Shown piece after piece: positions 53,581-63,602 of a stretch of DNA of 64,000 bases; positions within the stretch are counted from its first letter, which is position 1; each line of letters begins with the position of its first letter. Both the position numbers and the translations under genes were made by a program. The stretch comes from Enterobacter kobei (GTDB taxonomy: Bacteria > Pseudomonadota > Gammaproteobacteria > Enterobacterales > Enterobacteriaceae), in assembly GCF_001729765.1 (NCBI RefSeq), contig NZ_CP017181.1:2356001-2420000 (forward strand). Direction: 5' to 3'. Below the pieces are notes generated by a model that saw only the letters and a program-made list of their open reading frames with translations, searched no databases and was not told the origin of the DNA.

Positions 53581-54987
53581 TCATTCTATCATGCAGGCGC
53601 GCAGCGACCAGTAGCGTAATGTGATATCGGACGCACCTTCGAAGCGCACCCAGGCCGGATGGTCAGGAAAATAGCGGCTGCTCATCACCCCTTCGCCATG
53701 ATTGATGAAAATTTCAACGCTGGAGCGGTCGCACAGGACGCGTAAATGGTGGACGTCCCCCTGCCAGTAGCGGGTCAACGTCTCACCGGTTTTCAGGCTA
53801 GCGCGTTCCAGCCGCACGCCCTGCTCATCAACCGTGAGGCGCAGCGCGCCCGCAAAATCGACGTTCACCTGCGAGGCGCTTAACTCAAACTCCAGTCGCG
53901 CGGCATCCAGAACGGGCGCATCGCTGGCACGTCCCTGCCAGTGCTGCTCCTCTTCACGCAGCGCCGCCAGCTCACGCACCGGAGTCTGCCAGAGCTTGCC
54001 GTCGCGATACTGCAATTCGCGCGGGCAGGTCATCTGGTGCATCCAGCCGTGCGACCGCGTCGGCTGAAGCATCTCTTCCCCGTCCGGTACGCCCATCCAG
54101 CCAATCAGAATGCGTCGTCCATCTTCCGCCAGCGTCGTTTGCGGGGCGTAAAACTCAAAGCCCGCGTCAAGCTCGTGCAGCTCGCCGTGCGCAAACGTGC
54201 CGCGTTCATAGCTAAACGCCCCACTCATCCAGGCGGCCGGATAGGTGTTGAGATAGCGATACGGCTCGCGCGCCAGCCCCTGCGGACAGCAAATCAACAC
54301 GTGCGTACCGTCGAGCGCGAACAGATCCGGGCACTCCCACATATAACCTGCGTCCTTCAGGCCGTTGACCCCGTGACCAGCGATTTCACCGCAGGAAGCC
54401 CAGGCATGTAAATCAGCGGATTTAAACAGCAGCACTTTGCCGCGCTTTTGCAGATCCTGCGCGCCCAGCACCATGTACCACAGCCCGTCGTGTTGCCACA
54501 CTTTCGGGTCACGCACGTGACCGGTGTAGCCCTCCGGCAGCGCCAGCACCGGCCCCTGCTTTTTAAAGGTGCCGTCCGGCTGTTCCTCGGCCAGGCACTG
54601 CCAGGCGGTACGGCTGCCGTCATCGAACTTCACGTTGCCGGTATAGCACAGCGTCAGCACGCCCTGGTTATCCACGGCGCTACCGGAGTAGCAGCCGTTG
54701 CGGTCATACTCTTCGTCGGGCATCAGCGCCAGCGGCTCATGCTGCCAGTGGACCAGGTCCGCAGAACTCCAGTGCCCCCAGCATTTATAACGATGCTCAC
54801 AGTCCAGCGGATTCCACTGATAGAACAGATGGTAGCGACCGGCAAACCAGATAAACCCGTTGGGATCGTTCATCAGCCCCGTCACCGGCGCGGCGTGCCA
54901 TTGCGGATAATGGCTGTCAGCCTGCGCGCGCGGCTGCCCTTTCATAACGGCCTGCAGAATCGCAGGCCAGCGGGAAGGTAACGTCAT
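53581..54987 (-). CDS. scrB: Sucrose-6-phosphate hydrolase
   Basis: A 468-residue GH32 invertase. It splits sucrose 6-phosphate, delivered by the PTS, into glucose 6-phosphate and fructose. GH32 motifs: WHAAPVTGLMNDPNGF with the nucleophile Asp, CYTGNVKFDD, HVRDPKVW (RDP motif) and MWECPDLF with the acid Glu. The start overlaps the last base of scrA (TAATG arrangement), so the two are coupled. Confidence 0.95.
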   Translation of the reverse strand: MTLPSRWPAILQAVMKGQPRAQADSHYPQWHAAPVTGLMNDPNGFIWFAGRYHLFYQWNPLDCEHRYKCWGHWSSADLVHWQHEPLALMPDEEYDRNGCYSGSAVDNQGVLTLCYTGNVKFDDGSRTAWQCLAEEQPDGTFKKQGPVLALPEGYTGHVRDPKVWQHDGLWYMVLGAQDLQKRGKVLLFKSADLHAWASCGEIAGHGVNGLKDAGYMWECPDLFALDGTHVLICCPQGLAREPYRYLNTYPAAWMSGAFSYERGTFAHGELHELDAGFEFYAPQTTLAEDGRRILIGWMGVPDGEEMLQPTRSHGWMHQMTCPRELQYRDGKLWQTPVRELAALREEEQHWQGRASDAPVLDAARLEFELSASQVNVDFAGALRLTVDEQGVRLERASLKTGETLTRYWQGDVHHLRVLCDRSSVEIFINHGEGVMSSRYFPDHPAWVRFEGASDITLRYWSLRACMIE

Positions 54988-56357
54988 TATTCAGAGTCCG
55001 TTTTATATTTCAGCAGCAGCGAGACGGTAAACGCCACGCCGAAGGCAATCACCATGCCGATAATATAGTTGAGCAGCGAGCTGGCCTGCACGATGGCCAT
55101 ACCCGGAATGGCGGTCAACCCGACGGCAGTCATGTAGACATGCACAGAGACCACCCAGGCGCCCCCCACCGCGCCACCAATCAACGCGGCAATAAACGGC
55201 TTAACGAAACGCAGGTTGATACCAAAAATGGCCGCCTCGGTGATGCCCAGCATCGCAGAGAACGCCGACGGTAACGTAATGGCTTTGATTTTGGCATCGT
55301 TGGTTTTGAACCACACCGCCAGACAGGCTCCGCCCTGCGCCACGTTCGCCATGGCCCAGATCGGCAGCAGGAAGTTCACGCCAATCGACGGGTTGCCCAG
55401 CAGCCCCGCTTCAATCGCGTGGAAGCTGTGGTGAATACCGGTGATCACAATCACCGAATACAGTCCGCCAAACAGCAGCCCGGCAAGCCAGCCCGCGTGG
55501 GCGATAAGCGTGCTCAGGATAAAGGAGATACCATCCCCTAAGGCGCGTCCCGCCGGACCAATAATCAGCAAGGCGATAAAGCCAGAGATCACAACGGTGA
55601 GGAACGGCGTCAGGATCAGGTCCAGCGCATCCGGAATCACGCGGCGCAGGTTTTTCTCCACGATGCTCATAAACCAGACGGCCAGCAGCACCGGAAATAC
55701 CGTGCCCTGATAGCCAATCATCGCGATTTCCAGGCCGAAGAAGTTCATGGTGTGGAAACCGGACGCCACGCCCCAGGCGTTAGTGAGCGCCGGGTGGGTC
55801 AGGATGCCGCCCAGCGTCGCGCCCAGGTACGGGTTACCGCCAAACTCCCGCGCGGCGGTAAAGCCGATCAGGATCGGCAGAATGATAAACGCCGCCGAAC
55901 TGCACATGTCCAGCATGATATAGATAGCGTTGTCCGCATTGACCCAGCCGTAGGTTTTCACCATGCCGAGCAGGCCCATCAGCAGGCCGGACGCCACAAT
56001 CGCAGGAATGATCGGCACAAAGATATTGGAGAGCAGACGCGCTATGCGCTGGAACGGGTTCAGCTTGCGCGCCGCCAGGTCCGCCGCCTCAGACTTGCTG
56101 GACTCGCTAATCCCCGCCGCCTGAATAAACGCGGCGTAGACTTTATTCACCACGCCCGTACCAAAAATCACCTGCATCTGCCCGGCGTTACGGAAACAGC
56201 CTTTAACGCCGTCGACCTTGCCGATCGCCTGCTGATCGGCCAGCGCGTCATCAACCAGCACCAGACGAAGACGCGTTGCGCAGTGCGCCGCGCTGGCGAT
56301 ATTTTCCTTGCCACCCAGCAGCGGAATAAGCTCGCGGGCGATTTGATTAAAATCCAT
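54987..56357 (-). CDS. scrA: PTS sucrose transporter EIIBC
   Basis: A 456-residue EIIBC of the glucose/sucrose superfamily. The IIB domain (1-90) has the phosphocysteine C26 in ASAAHCATRLRLV. The IIC domain has about ten membrane helices, with GITEAAIFGINLRF near residue 375. It imports sucrose as sucrose 6-phosphate. It has no IIA domain and would use the glucose IIA (Crr), as known for ScrA. Confidence 0.95.
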   Translation of the reverse strand: MDFNQIARELIPLLGGKENIASAAHCATRLRLVLVDDALADQQAIGKVDGVKGCFRNAGQMQVIFGTGVVNKVYAAFIQAAGISESSKSEAADLAARKLNPFQRIARLLSNIFVPIIPAIVASGLLMGLLGMVKTYGWVNADNAIYIMLDMCSSAAFIILPILIGFTAAREFGGNPYLGATLGGILTHPALTNAWGVASGFHTMNFFGLEIAMIGYQGTVFPVLLAVWFMSIVEKNLRRVIPDALDLILTPFLTVVISGFIALLIIGPAGRALGDGISFILSTLIAHAGWLAGLLFGGLYSVIVITGIHHSFHAIEAGLLGNPSIGVNFLLPIWAMANVAQGGACLAVWFKTNDAKIKAITLPSAFSAMLGITEAAIFGINLRFVKPFIAALIGGAVGGAWVVSVHVYMTAVGLTAIPGMAIVQASSLLNYIIGMVIAFGVAFTVSLLLKYKTDSE

Positions 56358-56424
56358 AGATACCTCTGCCTGACTTCTTTTTTATGATGTGCGAAACGCC
56401 CCCGCCAGGCGGGAGCGTGATGGG

Positions 56425-57984
<1,560 letters not shown>

Positions 57985-57998
57985 CTAAACCGGTTTAG
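57985..57998. promoter_or_regulatory. ScrR operator 1 (scrY promoter)
   Basis: CTAAACCGGTTTAG, a perfect 14-base palindrome 43 bases before the scrY start. A degenerate half copy (CTAAACTGGT) follows at 58009. Confidence 0.8.
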
Positions 57999-58044
57999 GT
58001 TGCTGATACTAAACTGGTGAATTTTGGATCGGCAATCTTTTTTG

Positions 58045-58058
58045 CTAAACCGTTTTAG
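58045..58058. promoter_or_regulatory. ScrR operator 2 (scrY upstream)
   Basis: CTAAACCGTTTTAG, one mismatch from perfect palindrome, 60 bases upstream of operator 1. The spacing allows looping. Confidence 0.75.
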
Positions 58059-58081
58059 TAAGTGTGATCGGGGCGACAATT

Positions 58082-58103
58082 CAGGCCGTCGACCGACGGC
58101 CTG
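58082..58103 (-). terminator. Hairpin terminator after scrK
   Basis: CAGGCCGTC / GACGGCCTG, nine pairs with a four-base loop, 13 bases past the scrK stop on the minus strand, followed by AATTGT. Confidence 0.65.
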
Positions 58104-58115
58104 TGAAGGAACAAA

Positions 58116-59006
58116 TTAAAGCTCGTGCTGCCAGGGTAAGGCGGTCATCGCCCCTTTCGCGGTGGTGGCTAGCGCGCCGCAGCGCTGGGCTAAGGCGATG
58201 GCGGGAACCAGTTCAAGACCGGCGGCCAGCCCGTAGAGCAGTCCGGCGACGAAGGCATCCCCCGCGCCGGTGGTATCGACACACTTAACCGGGGTTGCCG
58301 GATAGTGGTTCACGGTGCCTTCATGCCAGGCAATAACACCCTCTTTACCTTGCGTGACGAGCACCCGCCGCGCCGGACAGCGGCGCATGAGTGCAGCCAG
58401 ACCGGCGTGCACCTGCTCCTCGCCGGTTAAAAATGCCAATTCCTCGACGGAGAGTTTCACCACATCAGCACGCTGCAGCGCCTGTTCAAGGCTGCGTCGA
58501 AGTGCGGTTTCATCCGGCCAGAGATCCGGGCGTATATTGGGGTCAAAACTGACGTAACCGCCCGCCTTCCTGATGGCATCCATCGCCTGAAAGGCCGCAC
58601 TGCGGCTGGGTTCAGCGCTTAGCGCGATGGAGCAGACGTGCAGCCATTCACCCTGGCTGAAGGTAGGCAGATCGGCAGGTTCCAGAAACAGATCGGCGCT
58701 CGGGCGCACCATAAAGGTAAACGAACGTTCGCCCTGTTCGTCGAGATCGACCACCACCGTTGAGGTGCGGTGTGCCGGGTCAAGGCGCATCCACTGCACA
58801 TCGACCCGCTCGTCAGCCAGTGTGTGAGCCATAAAGCGCCCGAAAGGATCATCTCCAACTCTGCCAATAAACGCGCTACGCCCCCCCAGGCGGGCAATAC
58901 CGACCGCAACGTTTGCCGGGGCGCCACCCGGACATTGCAGCAATCTTCCTTCTCCATCAGGCAGCAGATCCACCACCGCATCACCCAGTACCCAGATTTT
59001 TTCCAT
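58116..59006 (-). CDS. scrK: Fructokinase ScrK
   Basis: A 296-residue PfkB/ribokinase-family sugar kinase. It phosphorylates the fructose released by ScrB. Motifs: VLGDAVVDLLP at the start, PGGAPANVAVGIARLGG, and the ATP/catalytic signature VDTTGAGDAFVAGLLYG. It has its own ScrR operator and a terminator, so it is transcribed separately from, but in step with, scrYAB. Confidence 0.94.
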   Translation of the reverse strand: MEKIWVLGDAVVDLLPDGEGRLLQCPGGAPANVAVGIARLGGRSAFIGRVGDDPFGRFMAHTLADERVDVQWMRLDPAHRTSTVVVDLDEQGERSFTFMVRPSADLFLEPADLPTFSQGEWLHVCSIALSAEPSRSAAFQAMDAIRKAGGYVSFDPNIRPDLWPDETALRRSLEQALQRADVVKLSVEELAFLTGEEQVHAGLAALMRRCPARRVLVTQGKEGVIAWHEGTVNHYPATPVKCVDTTGAGDAFVAGLLYGLAAGLELVPAIALAQRCGALATTAKGAMTALPWQHEL

Positions 59007-59019
59007 GTGAACCTCGAAG

Positions 59020-59043
59020 CTAAACCATGTTAAACCGTTTTAG
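59020..59043. promoter_or_regulatory. ScrR operator 3 (scrK promoter)
   Basis: TTAAACCGTTTTAG (59030-59043) with an overlapping degenerate copy CTAAACCATGTTAA (59020-59033), 14 to 37 bases before the scrK ATG. Confidence 0.72.
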
Positions 59044-59095
59044 CTATTTAAGCACAGGCAGGACGACGGGGAAATAACGCGAGTGGAAAATTGCC

Positions 59096-60307
59096 TTAAC
59101 GCACCAGGTGCGGCCAGTGAATATCACCGACGCCGTTAAGCAGCGGGCGGGCAAACAGGAAGCCCTGGAAGCGGCGGATCCCGGCAGATTCGAGCCAGCA
59201 CCACTCCTCTATTTTCTCGATACCTTCCGCCACCAGGGTGATTTCGAGATCGGAGCAGCAGCTAATAATCGACCGTACAATCGCCTGTTTCGGACCGCTC
59301 AGGTGAATATCGCTGATAATCTCCCGGTCAATCTTAATTTTATCCGGCTGGAAGCGCGTCAGCAGAGAGAGACCGGCATAGCCGGAACCAAAATCATCAA
59401 TCGCCATGCCAACCCCCTCACCGCGAAGTTGTTTAATGGCGCTGTTGAACTGATTCAGTCCGGATATCATCTCGTTTTCAGTGATTTCCAGCACCACCTG
59501 CTCTGGCTGAAGCCCGTGTTTTTTAATCTCACCGACCAGAAATTCCACTGCGCCAGGGACATTCACCAGCGACATCGGCAACAGGTTGACCGCAATTTTG
59601 TGGCTGCCAATCCCCAGCTTTTCCGCCAGCGCAAAGGCATAGGCTTTCGTCTGGAGATCGACCTGATAGAGGGTGTCCGGGTCAAGGGCGCGGAAGAACA
59701 GCTCCGGACTGCCGCCGTCATTGCTGCGGATAAGAGCTTCAAGGGAGCTGATCTTGCCTTCCGAAGGCTCAACAATCGGTTGAAGCGCAAATTGACAGGT
59801 TTGCGCGGCAATCAGGCCCAGAGACTCGCCAAAGGGTAAGGTTTCGGGTTCGAGCGCCCACTTTGCCGGATCGTAACGTCCACCCGACGGGTTCGGACGC
59901 TTATCTGTAATAAACGTCTGAATAAATTTGAATACGCGGTCATCGGAGGCCAGATAACTGTCGAGTTTGCTGTAACGCAGCACCGATTGCAGCACCTCTT
60001 TCGGCGACTGCGTCTGCAGATCGAACAGCAGCATCCCGACGTTTTCGAATCGTCTGCGCGGGCCATAATCCCGCATCAGTTCAACCACTCCGCTGTGCCG
60101 CTTGTCATCACGGATTTTATTGAACAGCCTGACCACGCCCTCTTCGGAACCTTCAAGAATTTGCAGAACGTCATCCCCTTTAGAGAGGAGCACACCGGTT
60201 ATATTCAGCTTCGCGTTACGGCGTCTGGCACGCTCCACCACCTCCCGGAGTTCGGTTGACGGGTGGGATAAATTCAACTGGCTTCGGTAAATGAGAGTCG
60301 TCAGCAC
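59096..60307 (-). CDS. Blue-light-regulated c-di-GMP phosphodiesterase (BLUF-EAL)
   Basis: 403 residues, the length and layout of Klebsiella BlrP1 and E. coli BluF. The BLUF flavin domain (1-95) has Y7, N35 and Q49, the photoactive set. The EAL domain (about 160-400) has a complete catalytic set: E190-A-L, N241, E274, D304-D305 in AIDDFGSGY, K325, E361 in AEGIE and Q381. E. coli BluF has lost such residues and acts on BluR; this protein should hydrolyse c-di-GMP in blue light like BlrP1. No bluR-like neighbour is seen. Confidence 0.92.
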   Translation of the reverse strand: MLTTLIYRSQLNLSHPSTELREVVERARRRNAKLNITGVLLSKGDDVLQILEGSEEGVVRLFNKIRDDKRHSGVVELMRDYGPRRRFENVGMLLFDLQTQSPKEVLQSVLRYSKLDSYLASDDRVFKFIQTFITDKRPNPSGGRYDPAKWALEPETLPFGESLGLIAAQTCQFALQPIVEPSEGKISSLEALIRSNDGGSPELFFRALDPDTLYQVDLQTKAYAFALAEKLGIGSHKIAVNLLPMSLVNVPGAVEFLVGEIKKHGLQPEQVVLEITENEMISGLNQFNSAIKQLRGEGVGMAIDDFGSGYAGLSLLTRFQPDKIKIDREIISDIHLSGPKQAIVRSIISCCSDLEITLVAEGIEKIEEWCWLESAGIRRFQGFLFARPLLNGVGDIHWPHLVR

Positions 60308-60397
60308 AAAACGGGTTCCGATGAGAGAGGTGCCTTAAAGGTATTATTTAACATACTTAATCATTGCGACCTAACATATTCACACAACAGAAGAACG

Positions 60398-60499
60398 TTA
60401 CTTTTTCTCATCCCCGATTCGGCTGTTGATCCTCTCCTCCATGTAGCCGTAGAACGGGTTTGAGGTGACCCGCATCAGCGCCTCTTTCCCGACGCTCAA
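60398..60499 (-). CDS. Candidate small protein coupled to the membrane hydrolase gene
   Basis: A 33-codon frame that starts on TTG overlapping the TGA of the upstream hydrolase gene (TTGA). An internal ATG at 60475 with AGAGG before it would give 25 residues (MRVTSNPFYGYMEERINSRI then GDEKK). The sequence is polar and lysine-ended. I do not recognise it. Support is only the coupled start and sensible composition. Confidence 0.3.
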   Translation of the reverse strand: MSVGKEALMRVTSNPFYGYMEERINSRIGDEKK

Positions 60500-61878
60500 T
60501 ACAGACGTTTCCCCCAGAGCGCTATCGTCCCCAGGCTAATGCCGTAGCGGTTTTTCACGTCAGGCTCCCGGCCATACAGATCGTCATTCGGCGGGAACGG
60601 TACCGCAACGTGCGACAGGGAATAGACATCCTGCGGCCAGGACTGCCCAAGCGGCACGACCGTCTCGTGAGTGCTTCCTGCCGGGGTGATTTTCGCTACC
60701 GTTGAGAAACTGTGTTCATTAGCATTGGTAATAACCGTGACAGTGTAACGTCGTTCAACAGTAGGCAGCAGCGCTGAGGTGGCCGTCCAGGACGAGGGCT
60801 TGAACAGCGGACGGAAGCTCGCCGCCTGGTTGATATCAAATACCACCAGCTCGCTGCCATTTGCCGGAAGCTGATCAAACAAGCCGCTCACCACCGCGCG
60901 GGTGCTGACGGTGGAATCCATCACCGACTGGAATGCCAGAACCGGCGGCAGCGTTGCCAGCCTGTTTTCCCGCGCCTCCCGGCCAATCTGCTCCTGCAGC
61001 GCCTTCGTCAACAGCCACGACTGGCGGGCGGCGTTCACCGGGAACGAGTTGTATTTATACGGGTTATATTCCGGGGAAATATTCAGCCACGCCGCTTTGG
61101 CAAACGCCGGGAGCAGCGCCGGTAACCCGGCGAAACCGGCGAATCGCGCGAATGCCGTCACGCCGATCATCGGAGACAGCAGCACCAGTTGCTGCGGCTT
61201 ACGCAGCGATGGCGCGTCAAGTGCATCGAGGGCATATTTCATCGCCAGCGCCCCGCCGTTGGAATAGCCCACCAGATGCAGGGGCACATTTTCTCCCGCC
61301 AGACGCGTCGCTTCCCGAACGGCAAGGCGCGTCGCCGCCAGCCACATCTCCCAGTCAACGTCCGTCAGCGCGCCAGGCGCGGTGCCGTGTCCGGGCAGGC
61401 GCGGAACCACGGCCACAAAGCCGTGGGCCTGATAATTCTGAGCAAGATGTCTGACGCTATAGGGTGAATCCGTCAGTCCATGAAGCAACACCACCGCGCC
61501 GCGCGGCTTTCCGGCTGGCATGAGTACAAAAGAGCGGTTGGCATCCGGTGAAAAGTGACCCGGCCAGACCAGGCTCTGGCGGTAATAGCGGTTTAGCGGC
61601 GTTTGTTCCTCATGCTCTGTTTTTGCCGTCACCGCGGTATTAAGATCGGCGAAAATGGCATTTTCGCGGGCAACATACCCGGCAAAGTCGGCGCCATCGA
61701 GCTCGCGTACGGACATCTCATCTGCCCGCCAGGTATGCCAGAGATGCAGTTCAGGCCCCTGCTGCGAGAGATAGACCCGCACTGCCAGCAGGACGACCAG
61801 TACGATCCCCACCACCATCGCTATTTTCTTAACAAGCACCATCAGATGCTCGCTGACTCGCCAGGGCCAATTCGCCAT
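60496..61878 (-). CDS. Inner-membrane-anchored alpha/beta hydrolase
   Basis: A 460-residue serine hydrolase with an N-terminal membrane helix (about 13-35) and the rest in the periplasm. Motifs: VVLLHGLTDSPYSVRHLAQ (oxyanion), PRLPGHGTAPGAL, nucleophile elbow VGYSNGGALA and a late His in NEHSFSTV or SLSHVAVPF. It resembles lysophospholipase/monoacylglycerol-lipase-type enzymes; the substrate is unknown. AAAGGGAT precedes the ATG at 61878. The region after residue 330 is an extra domain-like extension compared with short family members. Confidence 0.85.
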   Translation of the reverse strand: MANWPWRVSEHLMVLVKKIAMVVGIVLVVLLAVRVYLSQQGPELHLWHTWRADEMSVRELDGADFAGYVARENAIFADLNTAVTAKTEHEEQTPLNRYYRQSLVWPGHFSPDANRSFVLMPAGKPRGAVVLLHGLTDSPYSVRHLAQNYQAHGFVAVVPRLPGHGTAPGALTDVDWEMWLAATRLAVREATRLAGENVPLHLVGYSNGGALAMKYALDALDAPSLRKPQQLVLLSPMIGVTAFARFAGFAGLPALLPAFAKAAWLNISPEYNPYKYNSFPVNAARQSWLLTKALQEQIGREARENRLATLPPVLAFQSVMDSTVSTRAVVSGLFDQLPANGSELVVFDINQAASFRPLFKPSSWTATSALLPTVERRYTVTVITNANEHSFSTVAKITPAGSTHETVVPLGQSWPQDVYSLSHVAVPFPPNDDLYGREPDVKNRYGISLGTIALWGKRLY

Positions 61879-62014
61879 GCCGGGATCCCTTTCATGTCTA
61901 CTGTGTTTCTATCTTATCAAAAATGTGAACGGGCTGACGTATTCACCAAATTCATACGTGCAGATTCTGTCACTGCACCAAAAGTGAACTACGCTGCACA
62001 AATGTTGATCATCC

Positions 62015-62134
62015 GTTAACTAAATATTGCATGAAGTTTACAGCAGAGCAGGCATTCCCTCGCCTGTGATCCTGGCACGCGTCATGCATTGTTAACGATG
62101 TAACACAAGATCGGCTTTTGACAGCGTGTTAACA
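62015..62134. promoter_or_regulatory. Repeated GTTAAC sites before the RpiR gene
   Basis: GTTAAC at 62015, 62091 and within TGTTAACA at 62127-62134, just before the rpiR-type start. They may be operator half-sites for the regulator; three copies of a six-base palindrome in 120 AT-rich bases is suggestive only. Confidence 0.3.
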
Positions 62135-62144
62135 GCGAGGCGGT

Positions 62145-62999
62145 ATGACGACGAAACCTGAGATGTTGAGCCGTATCGAAACGATGTTTAGCCAGTTCAC
62201 GCCCAGCGAAAAACGGGTCGGAAGCTGGTTGCTTGCCCACGCCGCGCAGATACCGTTTGAAACGGCTGAAAGCGTCGGTCAGGCGAGCGGGACGAGCGGG
62301 ATCACCGTGGGACGCTTTCTGCGCAAGCTGGGCTACCGCAACCTGGAGGATGTCAAAAAGAGCCTGCGCGATCCGTATCAGCCCTGGGGTATGAACGAAC
62401 GTCTGGACTCCTGGCAACAGCAGCGCCCCCTGCCCAACCGCCTTCAGCACGCCCTTTCGCTGGAAGTGGATGCCATCACGCAGGTGTATCAGCTCGCGCA
62501 AACGGACGTCTTCCGCCAGGTCGTACACAACCTGGCCCATGCGGATGCGGTGTTTGTGCTGGGGATCCAGTCCACCCGCGGGATCGCCAACGCCTTCTTC
62601 AGCCACCTTGAGTACCTGCGCCCGCGCGTGAGCTATTCGGAGGGGGCATCCGGAAGCTGGGTGGAATCCCTCAACTCGGGGTTTTCGCACCCTTATGTCG
62701 TGCTGACCGATACGCGCGCCTACTCCGCGATGGCCCGCCAGTACTGCCGCGTCGCGAGCGAAAAAGGCATTCCGCTGGCCTTAATCACCGACATCTGGTG
62801 TCCGTGGGCGCGGGATTATCCGATGGACTTACTGCAGGTGAAAACCGATACCGGTCATTTCTGGGATTCACTTGCCCCCGTGAGCTGTTTGTTCAACCTG
62901 CTGCTGTCGGGCGTGGTGGAAGCGTTGGGTGATGCGCTCCCGGCACGTCTGGCGGTAAACCGGCAATTACAACAAGAGTTTGGTCAATTCGAACGCTAA
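62145..62999 (+). CDS. MurR/RpiR-family regulator
   Basis: A 284-residue regulator. The N-terminal HTH_6 domain (about 1-75, FSQFTPSEKRVGSWLLAHAAQIPFETAESVGQASGTSGITVGRFLRKLGY) is followed by a SIS phosphosugar-binding domain (about 120-260, VFVLGIQSTRGIANAF). It is followed after 12 bases by ddpX and then ddpA, so it is probably the local regulator. Family members sense amino-sugar phosphates or cell-wall fragments, which fits a D-Ala-D-Ala dipeptide uptake and cleavage operon. E. coli ddp lacks this gene. Confidence 0.9.
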   Translation: MTTKPEMLSRIETMFSQFTPSEKRVGSWLLAHAAQIPFETAESVGQASGTSGITVGRFLRKLGYRNLEDVKKSLRDPYQPWGMNERLDSWQQQRPLPNRLQHALSLEVDAITQVYQLAQTDVFRQVVHNLAHADAVFVLGIQSTRGIANAFFSHLEYLRPRVSYSEGASGSWVESLNSGFSHPYVVLTDTRAYSAMARQYCRVASEKGIPLALITDIWCPWARDYPMDLLQVKTDTGHFWDSLAPVSCLFNLLLSGVVEALGDALPARLAVNRQLQQEFGQFER

Positions 63000-63011
63000 A
63001 GGAGCGGAGCT

Positions 63012-63587
63012 ATGCCCGAAGAGAGTGAACTGATTGATGTGGCGAAGACATTTCCCACGCTGCATATCGATCTGAAGTACGCCACTGCCGACAACATCAC
63101 CGGTCGCCCGATCTACCAAGAGGCGCTGTGCCTGCTGCATACCGACGCCGCCACCGCGCTGGCAAAAGCCATCAGCATTGCCACGCTGGCCGGGCTGAAG
63201 CTGGTGGTGTACGACGCCTACCGACCGCAGCAGGCGCAGGCCCAGCTGTGGGATGCCTGCCCGAACCCGGAGTATGTGGTCGACGTGGCGATTGGCTCCA
63301 ATCACAGTCGCGGCACGGCCATCGACGTCACGCTGATGGACGAACACAATACCGTGCTGGATATGGGCGCCGGTTTTGACGAAATGCACGACCGCTCGCA
63401 TCCGTATCACCCTTCCGTACCGCCGCACGCCCAGCGCAACCGTCTGCTGCTGAATGCCATCATGTTCGGTGGCGGTTTTGTCGGTATCAGCAGCGAATGG
63501 TGGCACTTTGAACTGCCGAACGCCGCCAGCTACCCGCTGCTTGATGACCGTTTTGCCTGTTTTCCCCTGACGCACACCCCTCTTTAA
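63012..63587 (+). CDS. ddpX: D-alanyl-D-alanine dipeptidase
   Basis: A 191-residue VanX-type zinc dipeptidase that frees D-alanine from D-Ala-D-Ala. It is very close to E. coli DdpX. Zinc ligands and catalysis: SNHSRGTAIDVTLMD (H and D ligands), SSEWWHFELP (catalytic Glu and His ligand), and the transition-state Arg in YDAYRPQQAQ. GGAGCGGAGCT precedes the ATG. It is co-transcribed with the ddpA transporter gene for use of the dipeptide as nutrient, and no vancomycin-resistance context is present. Confidence 0.95.
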   Translation: MPEESELIDVAKTFPTLHIDLKYATADNITGRPIYQEALCLLHTDAATALAKAISIATLAGLKLVVYDAYRPQQAQAQLWDACPNPEYVVDVAIGSNHSRGTAIDVTLMDEHNTVLDMGAGFDEMHDRSHPYHPSVPPHAQRNRLLLNAIMFGGGFVGISSEWWHFELPNAASYPLLDDRFACFPLTHTPL

Positions 63588-63602
63588 ACCTGGAGCACTG
63601 CC

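Noticed and set aside
62082..62690. Long minus-strand open frame opposite the RpiR gene
   Set aside because: Antisense shadow of a high-GC gene with strong family match on the plus strand.
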